NCBI GenBank assembly: GCA_964242625.1
Contig: CAXTAO010000002.1
Location: forward strand, 124,001 to 188,000
Direction of reading: 5' to 3'
Source of the DNA: JASLDZ01 sp964242625
GTDB lineage: Bacteria; Pseudomonadota; Alphaproteobacteria; Caulobacterales; Caulobacteraceae
Length of the DNA: 64,000 bases
A model generated the notes under the pieces. It saw only the letters and a list, made by a program, of their open reading frames with translations, was not told where the DNA came from and did no database searches. The translations under genes were made by a program, and so were the position numbers. Of the stretch, positions 1 to 9,599 are shown one piece after another. Every line of letters starts with the position of its first letter. The stretch's first letter is position 1.

Positions 1-150
1 CGGCTCGCCTCGCGCTGGACCGTCGAAGAGGCGGCGGCGCCCCGCAAGTACTACCGGCTGACCCCTCAGGGCCGGAGCGACCTTGAGTCGATGTCCGAGG
101 CCTGGACGACTTTCAAGACGGCCATGTCGCAACTGGTGGAGCGCCCGTGA
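1..150 (+). CDS. PadR family transcriptional regulator, C-terminal fragment
   Basis: Only the last 49 codons lie in the window. The peptide contains APRKYYRLTPQG, the beta-wing of the PadR winged helix (the usual form is rKyYrLT..G), followed by a helical tail. PadR proteins are small cytoplasmic dimeric repressors. The TGA stop at 148-150 overlaps the start of the next gene, which encodes a HAAS-type membrane protein. PadR-HAAS gene pairs are common and suggest a regulator with its signalling partner. The inducer and targets cannot be told from this fragment. Confidence 0.8.
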   Translation, partial: RLASRWTVEEAAAPRKYYRLTPQGRSDLESMSEAWTTFKTAMSQLVERP

Positions 151-716
151 TGCCCGTGACCCCTGACGCGATCGTAGACGACTACCTGCGGAGGCTCGAC
201 CGCGCGCTCGGTTCCGCGCCTCACGAGACGCGCGCCGGCGTCGTCGCCGAACTGGCGGCGCACATCGCCGATCGTCGCGCCGCCGGCGCGCCTGCGGCGC
301 TCGTCCTGGCCGAACTCGGCGAGCCCCGTCGACTGGCGCGAGCCTATCGGGAGGCGCAGGGCGCCGGCGCATCCTCCGGGCGCGCGATGGCCACGGCCGC
401 GCTGGTCGCCTCGACCCGCGGAGCCGGCCGGGCGCTGCGGATGCTCGCGACGGGGCTGTTCGGGGTGGTGGCGCTCACCTGCTTTGCGGTTGCGGCGGCC
501 AAGCCGCTCCTGCCTGCGCACACTGGGCTCTGGCTCACGCCCCACGGCATGGCGGTCGGCGTGCTCAGCGCACCGGGTCCCGCCGCGCAGGAGCGCCTGG
601 GCTGGAGTCTGATACCGCTGATGCTGGCGCTCGCTCTTCTCTGCGCCACCGCGGCTTACCGGCTCGCCCGCGCGCACGGTGAAGGCGCTGAGAGCGGCTG
701 GGCGCATACGGCTTGA
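150..716 (+). CDS. HAAS-domain membrane protein, PadR partner
   Basis: A protein of 188 residues. Residues about 5-70 look like the HAAS (DUF1700-like) signalling domain: a short helical bundle with YLRRLDRAL and an AELGEPRRLARAY segment. Two hydrophobic segments follow, roughly residues 93-115 and 150-170, so the C-terminal half is in the membrane. I chose the ATG at 150, which overlaps the upstream PadR stop as TGATG; a GTG at 147 would add one residue. Overlap with a PadR gene suggests translational coupling and a shared signalling role. The biochemical function is unknown. Confidence 0.7.
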   Translation: MPVTPDAIVDDYLRRLDRALGSAPHETRAGVVAELAAHIADRRAAGAPAALVLAELGEPRRLARAYREAQGAGASSGRAMATAALVASTRGAGRALRMLATGLFGVVALTCFAVAAAKPLLPAHTGLWLTPHGMAVGVLSAPGPAAQERLGWSLIPLMLALALLCATAAYRLARAHGEGAESGWAHTA

Positions 717-752
717 CCGGGCGTTAAGCGCGGGGGGCGCAGGAGCCCCGTC

Positions 753-2435
753 ATGGCGGCGGCGTTCGACATCCTGCAGGCGCTGGACGGTCCGGCCGCC
801 GCGATCGACGCCGCGGGTGCGGTGATCTGCGCCAACGCGGCCTTCGCCAGTCTGGCGGCCACGGCCATGGCCCAAGCGCTGGGGGGCGGCGAGGGCTGGC
901 GCACGGCGCCGCTCGCCGGCGGCGGTCGCCTCGTCACCGCGGTGGATCCCCGGGTTGCGCGTCGCGGGCGCATGCTGGCGACGCTCAGCCACGAGATCCG
1001 GACCCCGCTGAACGGCGTCCTCGGCATGGCGGGGCTCCTCGCCTCCACCGAGCTCGACGCCACCCAGCGCGCCTATCTGGCCGCCCTGCGCGACTCGGGC
1101 GAGCACCTGCTGGGCTTGGTGGGCGACGTCCTGGACTATGCGCGACTGGACGCCGGACGGCTGGAGCTCGAGCCCGCGCCGACCGACCCGGAACGGCTGA
1201 TCCAGGGCGTCGCCGAACTCCTCTCGCCGCGCGCCCACGCGGTCGGGCTGGAGATCGCCGCCGCGCCCGATCCCGATGCGCCGCCCCCGCCCCTGATCCT
1301 CGCCGACGACGGGCGGCTGCGGCAGATTCTGTTCAACCTCGCGGGCAATGCGGTGAAGCTGACCCGCACGGGCGGCGTGCGTCTGACCGTCTCCGCGGGG
1401 TCGCCGACCGGAGCGGGCCGCGTCCCCGTGCGCTTCTGCGTGACGGATAGCGGGCCGGGGCTCGCCCCCGGGGCCCAGGCCCGCATCTTCGAGGAGTTCG
1501 AGCAGGACGACGCCGGCGCCGCCGCGGGCGGGGCCGGTCTGGGGCTGGCCATCGCGCGTCGCATCGCCGAAGCGTTCGGCGGTCGATTGGGGGTGGAGAG
1601 TGAGCCGGGGCGAGGCGCGCGCTTCTGGCTCGACGCCGACTTCGCGGCCGCGCCCGGCGGCCCCGACCCGCTCGCGCACGCGCTGGCCGGACGCACGGTG
1701 GGCGTGGTCTCGCCCTCGGCCGTGGTGCGCGAGGCGGCGTCGGCGCAGGTGCGGGCGTGCGGCGGACGCGCGCGGGCGTCCTCCGCTCTCGATCCGGCCG
1801 TCACGGGCTTCGACGCCATCCTCGTGGACGCGGCCGGCGGAGCGCCGCCCCCCGCACCTGCGGGCGTGCGCGCCTTCGTTCTCCTCGCCCCCGAGGAGCG
1901 CGAGCGGATCGAGCCCGCGCGCGAGGCGGGCTACGCCGGCTATCTGATCAAGCCGCTGCGGCGCGCCTCGCTGGCCGCGCGCCTCGTCGATTCGATCCCT
2001 GGACCTCGCGCCCGCGCCCAGCCCGCCCACGACGAGCGCGCCGAACCGGGGTCGGCGCGCGGCCTGCGCGTGCTCCTGGCCGAGGACAACCCGGTCAACG
2101 CGCTCCTCGCCCGCGCCCTCCTGGTGCGCGAGGGCTGCCACGTCGACCGGGCGGTCTCCGGGGAGGAGGCGCTGGAAGCCTGCGACCGAGGCGGCTACGA
2201 CCTCGTGCTCATGGACCTGCGCATGCCGGGGCTGGACGGTCTCGCCGCGACGCGCGAACTGCGGGCGCGGGGCGACCGCACGCCCGTGGTGGCGCTGACG
2301 GCCAACGCCTTCGCCGAAGATCGGCAGGCGTGCCTCGCCGCGGGCATGAACGACTTCCTCGTCAAGCCGCTCGACGCCGGAGCGCTGCAGGGCGTGCTGG
2401 CGCGCTGGAGCGGCGCGCGCTCCCGCGCCGCCTAG
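753..2435 (+). CDS. Hybrid sensor histidine kinase with two receiver domains
   Basis: 560 residues. A short PAS-like N-terminus (about 10-60) precedes a HisKA domain with the phosphoacceptor His80 in SHEIRTPLNGV. The HATPase domain has an N box (NLAGNAVKLT) and G boxes (DSGPGLAP, GAGLGLAIAR). A first receiver (about 310-415) lacks the acidic pair at its start but keeps a VDAAGG aspartate and the lysine of YLIKPL, so it is probably degenerate. The second receiver (about 433-550) is complete: AEDNPVN, Asp488 in LMDLRMPG, and LVKPL. There is no transmembrane segment, so it is cytoplasmic. AGGAG lies 7 bases before the ATG. Its TAG stop shares a CTAG with the convergent gdhZ stop. The signal is unknown. 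Confidence 0.88.
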   Translation: MAAAFDILQALDGPAAAIDAAGAVICANAAFASLAATAMAQALGGGEGWRTAPLAGGGRLVTAVDPRVARRGRMLATLSHEIRTPLNGVLGMAGLLASTELDATQRAYLAALRDSGEHLLGLVGDVLDYARLDAGRLELEPAPTDPERLIQGVAELLSPRAHAVGLEIAAAPDPDAPPPPLILADDGRLRQILFNLAGNAVKLTRTGGVRLTVSAGSPTGAGRVPVRFCVTDSGPGLAPGAQARIFEEFEQDDAGAAAGGAGLGLAIARRIAEAFGGRLGVESEPGRGARFWLDADFAAAPGGPDPLAHALAGRTVGVVSPSAVVREAASAQVRACGGRARASSALDPAVTGFDAILVDAAGGAPPPAPAGVRAFVLLAPEERERIEPAREAGYAGYLIKPLRRASLAARLVDSIPGPRARAQPAHDERAEPGSARGLRVLLAEDNPVNALLARALLVREGCHVDRAVSGEEALEACDRGGYDLVLMDLRMPGLDGLAATRELRARGDRTPVVALTANAFAEDRQACLAAGMNDFLVKPLDAGALQGVLARWSGARSRAA

Positions 2436-5400
2436 ACGGCCGCCCGGCGCAGCGCCGCCTCGGCGAGCGAGAGCTTGGCGAAGGTCCAGCCGCCGGGCGC
2501 GGCCTCGATCTCCTCCACGGCGCGCTCGGCCTCGTCCAGCGCGGCGCGGCGGGCATAGGTGAAACGCTCGACCGCAGGGTGCACGGCCTCCGGACCGGCC
2601 GGGGCCGCGCCTGCGGCCTCGATCATGCGCGCGGCCAGCCCCGACTGAGCGTCGAGGAGGTCGATCACGAGGCCCCGCACCGCGCGCCGCTCGAAGGCGT
2701 CGTCCCCCTTGAGGGTGAGCGCGGCCTCGCGCAGCTGGTCCAGCCCGAAGGCGGCTCCCACCGCGCGCAGGAGGGCGGCGGCGGCCTCGACCGGCCAGCC
2801 GGTCGTGCGCGCGAGATCGGCGGCCTCCACCACGAGCGCCGAGGCGCGCATCCCCGCCACCCGCCGCGCGAGCGACGGGGGCGCCCCGCGCGCGATCAGC
2901 TCGTCGGTGCGCGCGCGGAGCTGGGCGCGCTCCAGGGGGGCCAGCGCCTCGTCCGGCAACGCCGCCAGCGCGTCGGCGGCGGGCCGGTAGGCGTCGATCA
3001 GCTCCGATACCCCGCGGGCCGTCCCGGTCGGGCGGCGGGTCATCCAGAACACCTGCGCCCGCAGGGCGGCGGCGATCTCGCCGTAGAGTTCGAGCTGCAC
3101 GGCGGCGGGAGCCCGGCCGTCGAGCGCGTCCACCTCGGCCCAGGCCGCTTGAGCCCCGAAGACCGCCTGCGCCGCCTCAAAGGCGCACACGAGCGCGCCC
3201 GCGTCCGCACCCGTGGCGCCGCGCAGCCGGCTCGCGAAGGTGGGGCCCAGCCGGTCGACCAGCCTGTTGACCAGCTCGGTGGCCACGATCTCGCGACGCA
3301 GCCGGTGGTTCGCCAGGGCCTCGTCGAAACGCCCGAGTTCGGCGGGGAAGTAGTCCCGCAGCGTGCGAGCGAAGTAGGGATCGTCGGGCGCCGGGCCGGC
3401 GACGAGTTCCGTCTTAAGCTCCAGCTTGCCGTAGGCGAGCAGCACGGCGAGCTCGGGCCGGGTGAGCCCGCGCCCTGCCGACCGCAGTTCCGCGAGCGCG
3501 GCGGGGCCGGGAAGACCCTCCACCGCGCGGTCGAGCCGGCCAGCGGCGACGAGGTCGGCCATGAAGCGCGCCTGGGCGTCGAGCGCCTCGGGGCCTTCCG
3601 CCTGCATGAGGCTGAGCGCGAGCGTCTGGCTGTAGTTGTGCGCCAGCACGTGAGCCGCCACCTGGTCGGTCATCGACGCCAGGAGCGCGTCGCGCTCGCC
3701 CGCGGGCAGGGCGCCGTCGGAGATGGCGCGGCCGAGCAGAATCTTGATGTTCACCTCGTGGTCGGAGGTGTCGACTCCCGCCGAATTGTCGATCGCGTCG
3801 GTCTCGATGCGGCCACCGCCCCGGGCGTAGGCGATGCGCGCGGCCTGGGTGAGGCCGAGGTTCGCGCCCTCGCCCACCACCTTGACCCTGAGCTCGCCGG
3901 CGGTGACCCGCACCGCGTCGTTGGCCTTGTCGCCCACCTCACCATCGGTCTGGCCCGGCGCGCGGACATAGGTGCCGATGCCACCGAGGTAGAGGAGCTC
4001 GGCCGGCGCGCGCAGGATGGCGCGGATCAGGGCCGAGGGGTCCAGCGTCTCGTCTTCGACGTCCAGCGCGGCGCGCGCCTCCGGCGTGAGCGCGATGGAC
4101 TTGGCCGCGCGCGAGAACACGCCACCGCCTGCGCTGATCTTGGTTCCGTCGTAGTCCCGCCAGGACGAGCGCGGCAGGTCGAACATCCGGCGCCGCTCGA
4201 TCCAGCTCGCCTCCGGGTCGGGGTCGGGGTCGAGGAAGATGTCGCGGTGGTCGAAGGCGGCGACGAGCTTGATCTGGCGCGAAAGGAGCGCGCCGTTGCC
4301 GAACACGTCCCCGCTCATGTCGCCGACGCCCACCATGGTGAACGGCTCGGCCTGGATGTCCTTGCCTATCTCGCGGAAGTGGCGGCGGACCGCCTCCCAC
4401 GCGCCGCGGGCGGTGATGCCCATCGCCTTGTGGTCGTAGCCGGCCGAGCCGCCGGAGGCGAAGGCGTCGTCCAGCCAGAAGCCGTAGTCGCGCGCCACGC
4501 CGTTGGCGATGTCGGAGAAGGTGGCGGTGCCCTTGTCGGCGGCGACCACGAGATAGGGGTCGTCGCCCTCCCAGGCGACCACGCGATCCGGGCGCACCAC
4601 CGCGCCCGCGGCGTCGAGGTTGTCGGTCAGGTCGAGGAGGCCCGACAGGAAGGTCTTGTAGGCGCGCACGCCTTCCGCGCGCACCGCGTCAGGCGCGCCG
4701 CCGCGGGGCAGCTCTTTCGGGAAGAAGCCGCCCTTGGAGCCCACGGGCACGATCACCGCGTTCTTGACCTGCTGCGCCTTAACGAGGCCCAGGACCTCCG
4801 TTCGGAAGTCGTCGCGACGGTCGCTCCAGCGCAGGCCCCCGCGCGCCACCGGGCCGAAGCGCAGGTGCACGCCCTCCACCGCGGGCGAGGCCACGAAGAT
4901 CTCGCGGAACGGCTTGGGGGCCGGCAGGTCCTCCAGCTCGCGCGAGGCCACCTTGAACGAGATGTAGGGCTTGGCTCCGCCGTCGGCACCGCGCTGGAAG
5001 TAGTTGGTCCGCACCGTCGCGCGCACGAGGAGCGCCAGGCGGCGCAGCGCGCGGTCGGCGTCCAGGCTCGACACCGCCTGCAGCGCCTCGCCGATGCGGG
5101 TGAAGAGCGCCTCGGCCTCGGGACGGCGCGCATCGGCGTCGCCCGGCCGGTCGGGGTCGAACTTCAGGCGGAAGAGGTCGAGGATCATGCGCGCGATCGC
5201 CGGCTCGTCGCGCAGCGCGGCCTGCACGACCGACACGCTGGGATCGAGCCCGGACTGCTGGCGGTAGCGGGCGAGCGCACGCACCAGCGCCGCCTCGCGC
5301 CAACCGACGCCGAGCTCGATCACGAGGCGGTTGAAGCCGTCGCTCTCCGCGTGACCTTCCCAAACCGCCGCGAAGGCCTGTTCGAACGCCGTGCGAACGT

Positions 5401-7267
5401 CGGCGAAGACGAGACGCTCGCCCCGCGCGTCCTCCAGCAGGAACTCGTGCACCCAGACGGCTGGAGCCCCCGTGCGGCGGATAGCGAAGCCGTCCTCCTG
5501 CAAGGCCTTCAGCCCCATGTGCTCAAGGATGGGCAGAGCGTCCGCCAGGGGAACGGCGTCGGCCCCCTCGCGATAGAGCTTGAAGCGGAATTGCAGCGGG
5601 CTGCACCGCCCGTCGCGGAAGGCGCGCACGGCGATCGCCTCCGGGCCGGCCAGACGCTCCACGATCTCGACATCGCGGAGCGCCTCCGCGGCGTCGTTCA
5701 GATCCCGGTATCCCGGCGAGAAGGCGTCCTCGCCGTAGCGGGCGAGGCGCGCGGCCACCCCCGCGCCGACGCTGTCGCCGCCCGCGCGCACCTCGGCCTC
5801 GAAGCGGTCGCGCCAGGTGCGCACGGCCTCCGCCACCTCTCGCTCGAGTGCGACGAGATCGGGCGTGGGGTGATCGCCCGGCGTGACCCCCAGGACGAAG
5901 TGCACGCGCGCCAGCGGATCGGCCCCGAACCGCGGGTAGGTGGCCGACACTCGCGCGTTCCAGGCGCGCGCCAGGATTTGGCCCGCGCGCTCGCGCACCT
6001 GGCTGTCGTACCGGTCGCGCGGCGCATAGAACTGCACGGCGACGAAGCGGTCGAAGGGATCGGTCCGTGCGAACAGACGCACCCGCGGGCGGTCGTAGAG
6101 ATGCAGGACGCCCGTGGCGATGTCATAGAGCGTTTCGATGTCGATCTGGAACAGCTCGTCGCGCGGAAACGTGTCAAGGATGTACCTGAGGCGCTTGAGG
6201 GTGTGCTCGCTCGGTGCTTCGCCCACCCGGGCCATCACCTGGGCGATCTTGCGGCGCACGAGCGGGATGTCGCGCGCGGGCTCCTCGTAGGCCTCGGCGG
6301 TGAACAGACCTACGAAGCGGGTCTCGCCGACCGCGCGCCCGTCCGCGCCGTAGCGCTTGACCCCTACGTAGTCCATGTACGCGCGCCGGTGCACCCGCGA
6401 GCGCAGGTTCGACTTGGCCACGATCAGCGGGTCGGACCTCTCCAGCCAGCCCGCCAGGTCTCGCGTCAGTATGGCCGGCTCGCTCGCTCGACGCAGGACG
6501 GAGCGCTCCGGATCGCGCAGCACGCCTAGGCCGCCGGCGGCGGCGATGCCGGGCTCCTCGGCGGCGTAGGCCCCCGTGGCGTCGCGCGGGTACTCGTACA
6601 CGCGTGCGCCCAGGAAGACGAAGTGGTCGTCCGACAGCCAGCGCAGGAGCGCGACGTCCTCCGCGCGCTGCTCAAGATCGCTCCGGTGAGCGGAGGTCTC
6701 GAGCTCGGCCGTGACACGGTCCATCAGCGCGCGCATCGCGCCGTGGTCGTCGACCGCCGCGCGCGCGTCCGCGAAGGTCGCCACGACGTCGCGCTCCAAC
6801 GCGGCGCGGCGATCCGCCCCCACGTCGCCCAGAGCCACCATGATGATCGACTCGACCACGGACGCGCCTGCATCGGCGGTGCGTCGGCCCTCGGCGTCCC
6901 TGTGCAGCGTCACCACCGGGTGCGCCAGGGCGCGCACGTCGAGCCCCGCCTCGCCCAGCTGTCCCATGAGGCTGTCGACGAGGAAGGGGCGATCGGCCTG
7001 CACCACGCGCAGCACGTCGCCGCCCTCCTCGGACCGGAGTTCGATCTTCGGCTGACCGGGCGCACGCTCGGCGGCGAAGCGCCAGGTCTCGGCCAGCAGC
7101 CGGGCGAGCGCGTCGACGGGGACGTCGGAAACGTCCTCGCCCACGTCGGCGCAGGCCTGGCGGACGAAGCTGAGGGCGGCGGGATCCGGAGCGTCGGCGC
7201 TAAGCGCCCGGAGCACTTCGAACTCGAGGGTCGCCCCGGGCCGAGGGTCCAACCGCGCGTCATCCAT
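2432..7267 (-). CDS. gdhZ: NAD-specific glutamate dehydrogenase, large 180-kDa class
   Basis: At 1611 residues this matches the very large NAD-GDH class (about 1600 residues) and not the hexameric 450-residue enzymes. It oxidatively deaminates glutamate to 2-oxoglutarate and ammonium with NAD+. The catalytic core in the middle third has the lysine-rich segment SKGGFFPKELPRGG, then VGVGDMSGDVFGNG for the dinucleotide domain. The long N-terminal region would carry the ACT-like regulatory domains of the family. In Caulobacter this enzyme, GdhZ, also acts at the division site to limit FtsZ assembly; that role is inferred here by homology. It is monocistronic, starts at ATG 7267, and converges on the hybrid kinase with a four-base overlap. 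Confidence 0.93.
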   Translation of the reverse strand: MDDARLDPRPGATLEFEVLRALSADAPDPAALSFVRQACADVGEDVSDVPVDALARLLAETWRFAAERAPGQPKIELRSEEGGDVLRVVQADRPFLVDSLMGQLGEAGLDVRALAHPVVTLHRDAEGRRTADAGASVVESIIMVALGDVGADRRAALERDVVATFADARAAVDDHGAMRALMDRVTAELETSAHRSDLEQRAEDVALLRWLSDDHFVFLGARVYEYPRDATGAYAAEEPGIAAAGGLGVLRDPERSVLRRASEPAILTRDLAGWLERSDPLIVAKSNLRSRVHRRAYMDYVGVKRYGADGRAVGETRFVGLFTAEAYEEPARDIPLVRRKIAQVMARVGEAPSEHTLKRLRYILDTFPRDELFQIDIETLYDIATGVLHLYDRPRVRLFARTDPFDRFVAVQFYAPRDRYDSQVRERAGQILARAWNARVSATYPRFGADPLARVHFVLGVTPGDHPTPDLVALEREVAEAVRTWRDRFEAEVRAGGDSVGAGVAARLARYGEDAFSPGYRDLNDAAEALRDVEIVERLAGPEAIAVRAFRDGRCSPLQFRFKLYREGADAVPLADALPILEHMGLKALQEDGFAIRRTGAPAVWVHEFLLEDARGERLVFADVRTAFEQAFAAVWEGHAESDGFNRLVIELGVGWREAALVRALARYRQQSGLDPSVSVVQAALRDEPAIARMILDLFRLKFDPDRPGDADARRPEAEALFTRIGEALQAVSSLDADRALRRLALLVRATVRTNYFQRGADGGAKPYISFKVASRELEDLPAPKPFREIFVASPAVEGVHLRFGPVARGGLRWSDRRDDFRTEVLGLVKAQQVKNAVIVPVGSKGGFFPKELPRGGAPDAVRAEGVRAYKTFLSGLLDLTDNLDAAGAVVRPDRVVAWEGDDPYLVVAADKGTATFSDIANGVARDYGFWLDDAFASGGSAGYDHKAMGITARGAWEAVRRHFREIGKDIQAEPFTMVGVGDMSGDVFGNGALLSRQIKLVAAFDHRDIFLDPDPDPEASWIERRRMFDLPRSSWRDYDGTKISAGGGVFSRAAKSIALTPEARAALDVEDETLDPSALIRAILRAPAELLYLGGIGTYVRAPGQTDGEVGDKANDAVRVTAGELRVKVVGEGANLGLTQAARIAYARGGGRIETDAIDNSAGVDTSDHEVNIKILLGRAISDGALPAGERDALLASMTDQVAAHVLAHNYSQTLALSLMQAEGPEALDAQARFMADLVAAGRLDRAVEGLPGPAALAELRSAGRGLTRPELAVLLAYGKLELKTELVAGPAPDDPYFARTLRDYFPAELGRFDEALANHRLRREIVATELVNRLVDRLGPTFASRLRGATGADAGALVCAFEAAQAVFGAQAAWAEVDALDGRAPAAVQLELYGEIAAALRAQVFWMTRRPTGTARGVSELIDAYRPAADALAALPDEALAPLERAQLRARTDELIARGAPPSLARRVAGMRASALVVEAADLARTTGWPVEAAAALLRAVGAAFGLDQLREAALTLKGDDAFERRAVRGLVIDLLDAQSGLAARMIEAAGAAPAGPEAVHPAVERFTYARRAALDEAERAVEEIEAAPGGWTFAKLSLAEAALRRAAV

Positions 7268-7366
7268 GGCTCAACCGGGATAGAACGCCCACTCAAGGGG
7301 CCTTTGCGAGGACACCCTAACCCTCGCGAGTCCCGCGGGCCAGTGCGGCCGTCCCCGAACGAAAGA

Positions 7367-7395
7367 CGCCGCCGAGCGGGGCAAGCTCGGCGGCG
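7367..7395 (-). terminator. Strong hairpin after the AI-2E transporter gene
   Basis: An 11-bp perfect stem, CGCCGCCGAGC / GCTCGGCGGCG, encloses a 7-base loop (7378-7384). Read on the minus strand it is followed by TCTTTCGTTC, which is weakly T-rich. It lies between the 3' end of the transporter gene and the gdhZ start. It could be a terminator for the transporter transcript or a structure in the gdhZ leader. The T tract is poor. Nothing else stands out in 7268-7541. Confidence 0.4.
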
Positions 7396-7541
7396 CGGGC
7401 TCCCACCGGGGACTGGCGGAGCACTCTTTCAGCGGTCGCCGCCGGAGGGGACGTTGGCGAAGACCGAAGGCCAGGGCGAGGGGACGCCCCTGACACGGCT
7501 ATATTTGGTATGAGTTCTCCTGACAGGCGAGTACCTTTCGA

Positions 7542-8654
7542 TCACGAAACGGTGATTTTTTCGTCAGCTGTCGGAATTGCACGGGTGTGCGGCGGGTTCT
7601 CCGCCCTGCGCGCACCGCCTGAGGCGCCCAGCGGATCGCCGTCGCCCGACAGCAGGATGGCGATCCATCGCGAACCTGGAAATTGCGCCAGGACGATGAT
7701 CGCCATCACGGTCAGCGGCGTCGACAGGAACATGCCGGCGACGCCCCACACCGCGCCCCAGAACGCAAGGGAGAGCAGAACCACTACCGGGTCGATGTTG
7801 AGGGTGTCGCGCTGCATGCGAGGCTGAACGACGCTGCCGACGACGAAGAAGATCACCTGCAGAAGGCCGAACAGCAGGATTGCACGCCAGTAAGCCTCGA
7901 ATTGGAGCAAAGCGAACAGCGGCGGCAAGGTCGAGCCGACCAGCCCGCCCAGGATCGGGATGTAGCTGGCGATGAAGATGAGGAACGCCCAAAACACGGC
8001 GTTCTGCAGGCCGAGGGCGGCCATGGCCACGCCTGAAAGGACCGCCATCACGGCCCCGGTGACCGTCTGGATCCACAGGTAGCTTTCCACGCCGTTGCGG
8101 ATGCGCACAAAGACGTCCTGCGCCTCGTGCCGCTCGTGAGAGTGGGGGAAGAGCGCGACCGCCTTCTTCTTGAAGCCCGACCGCGAGGCGATGAGAAAGC
8201 CCAGATAGATCAGCGCGTAGAGCGTCGCCGCACCGAAGCTCTGCAGCGCACCCATCAGCGTGCCCAGATATCGGCCGGGGTTGATCTGGTCGATCAGCCC
8301 CGCGACCGTCGGCGGCACCCTCACGCCGAACAGTTCGGCGGTCGAGGCGATCACCGTGTTGAGCCGCGGCGCGTCGTTGACGAGCTGGGTGGCGAAGCCG
8401 ACGGAATTGCCGGCCACGATCGCCAGCACCGCGACCACGCCCAACACCAGTATGGCGACGGCGGCGGGCATGGCCGCCCAACCGGGCATGCGCGCGCGAT
8501 GCGTCAGGAGACGGGCGAAGCCGTCGACCATGATAGCCAGGAACATGGCCACCGCCAGCGGCGTCAGGATCGCCTGGAGCCAATACAGCGTCGCGCCCAC
8601 CGCGATGGCCGCCAGCACGACGAGCGCGTTGCGTCCGAGCGCCGATCCCGACAT
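7542..8654 (-). CDS. AI-2E family transporter
   Basis: 370 residues with the layout of the AI-2E/PerM exporter family: two N-terminal membrane helices (about 10-50), a helix near 60-85, a soluble helical region (about 95-150), and a C-terminal set of helices from about 155 to 335. The segments ASYIPILGGLVGSTLP and FLSTPLTVMAIIVLAQF match the conserved C-terminal half of the family. Members are inner-membrane proteins variously linked to autoinducer-2 export or sodium/proton antiport, so the substrate is not predictable. Start ATG at 8654. The tail after about residue 345 is polar and variable. Confidence 0.85.
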   Translation of the reverse strand: MSGSALGRNALVVLAAIAVGATLYWLQAILTPLAVAMFLAIMVDGFARLLTHRARMPGWAAMPAAVAILVLGVVAVLAIVAGNSVGFATQLVNDAPRLNTVIASTAELFGVRVPPTVAGLIDQINPGRYLGTLMGALQSFGAATLYALIYLGFLIASRSGFKKKAVALFPHSHERHEAQDVFVRIRNGVESYLWIQTVTGAVMAVLSGVAMAALGLQNAVFWAFLIFIASYIPILGGLVGSTLPPLFALLQFEAYWRAILLFGLLQVIFFVVGSVVQPRMQRDTLNIDPVVVLLSLAFWGAVWGVAGMFLSTPLTVMAIIVLAQFPGSRWIAILLSGDGDPLGASGGARRAENPPHTRAIPTADEKITVS

Positions 8655-8819
8655 GGCGTGTCTCTCTCCGCGTGCGGCGCGTGTACCTACGCCGACGTCG
8701 GCGTCGTCGCCAAGCGATTGTGCGATTTTACGCGCTTGCGCGGCGGACGTAGCTTACCCCTGCGAGGGCTGGCGGAGCGCGCCGACGTGCTGTCTCAAGC
8801 CGCAGCGGAGACGACCGCC

Positions 8820-9467
8820 TCAGCGCGAGCCGGCGTCGGATCCGCCCGTCACGCCGCGGGCGACCTCGGCGACGCGATCGGCCGCCGACTGCATGGCCGC
8901 GCCCGCCGCCTGCATCATCTGCTGGGCCTTATAGATGAAGCCGTAGGTGGGGTAGACGGTTGTTCCCAGGTTGTTGGAGGGGTCGTACCAGACCTTGACC
9001 TGACTCCAGTCGCCCGAAGGCGAGACGTCCACCACGGTGACGTCCTTCTCGACCTGGCCGCGGCGGCCGTTGATGAGCGACCAGTTGGCGTGGGTCACCT
9101 GGATGATGCGGTCGGTGAGCACCTGGCTCACCACGGCCACGTGGCCGCGCGTCATGGGGCCGTATGGGCGGAACACCAGCACCGAACCCGCCTGGGGCGT
9201 GAAGCCGCGCGCGTACTTGCCGACCGCCTTCTCCCACCAGGTGCCCGCGTCGCCGAAGATCTGGATGCCGGTGAAGAGGCGCGCGAACTGGGCGCACTGC
9301 CAACCCTGGTTGGCGGAGGCGGGGGGCGGGGACGCCGAGGCGGCGGGGGTCGGCTGCGGCTTGAGCACGCCCTGCAGGATGTCGCCCACGGTGGAGGCCC
9401 GGCACGGCAGGGCTCCCAGAACCACGGCGGCGGCCGCGGCGACCGCGACCGTCAAACGCTGCACCAT
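8820..9467 (-). CDS. Secreted CHAP-domain amidase/peptidase
   Basis: I place the start at ATG 9467, giving 215 residues. It follows a GGCGGCGAGCTC stretch and puts a clean signal peptide (VAVAAAAAVVLGALPCRA) at the N-terminus; a TTG at 9494 would add nine unlikely residues. After a Pro/Ala linker the CHAP fold has the nucleophile region WQCAQFARLF, the histidine of TRGHVAVVSQVL, and a later THANWS. CHAP enzymes are NlpC/P60-like cysteine hydrolases that cut peptidoglycan peptides. It probably acts in the periplasm on the cell wall. It stands alone between the AI-2E gene and aroA. Confidence 0.8.
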   Translation of the reverse strand: MVQRLTVAVAAAAAVVLGALPCRASTVGDILQGVLKPQPTPAASASPPPASANQGWQCAQFARLFTGIQIFGDAGTWWEKAVGKYARGFTPQAGSVLVFRPYGPMTRGHVAVVSQVLTDRIIQVTHANWSLINGRRGQVEKDVTVVDVSPSGDWSQVKVWYDPSNNLGTTVYPTYGFIYKAQQMMQAAGAAMQSAADRVAEVARGVTGGSDAGSR

Positions 9468-9599
9468 GAGCTCGCCGCCCCGCGTGACCGTCAACCAGAC
9501 CGGAAGCTAGCTTTCCCCAACAAGGTGAACATCCCGTAATCCGTCGCGCGGGCCGCGGCGGTTCGCCGCGCAGGCGAGTTTCTGGCCGGTCCGGCGGCC

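Noticed and set aside
66..2141. Long open frame of 691 codons on the minus strand
   Set aside because: It is antisense to the hybrid histidine kinase and composed of Arg/Gly/Ala-rich sequence, a shadow of high third-position GC.
1757..6529. Open frame of 1590 codons on the plus strand over gdhZ
   Set aside because: The glutamate dehydrogenase motifs are on the opposite strand; this frame has only low-complexity charged sequence.
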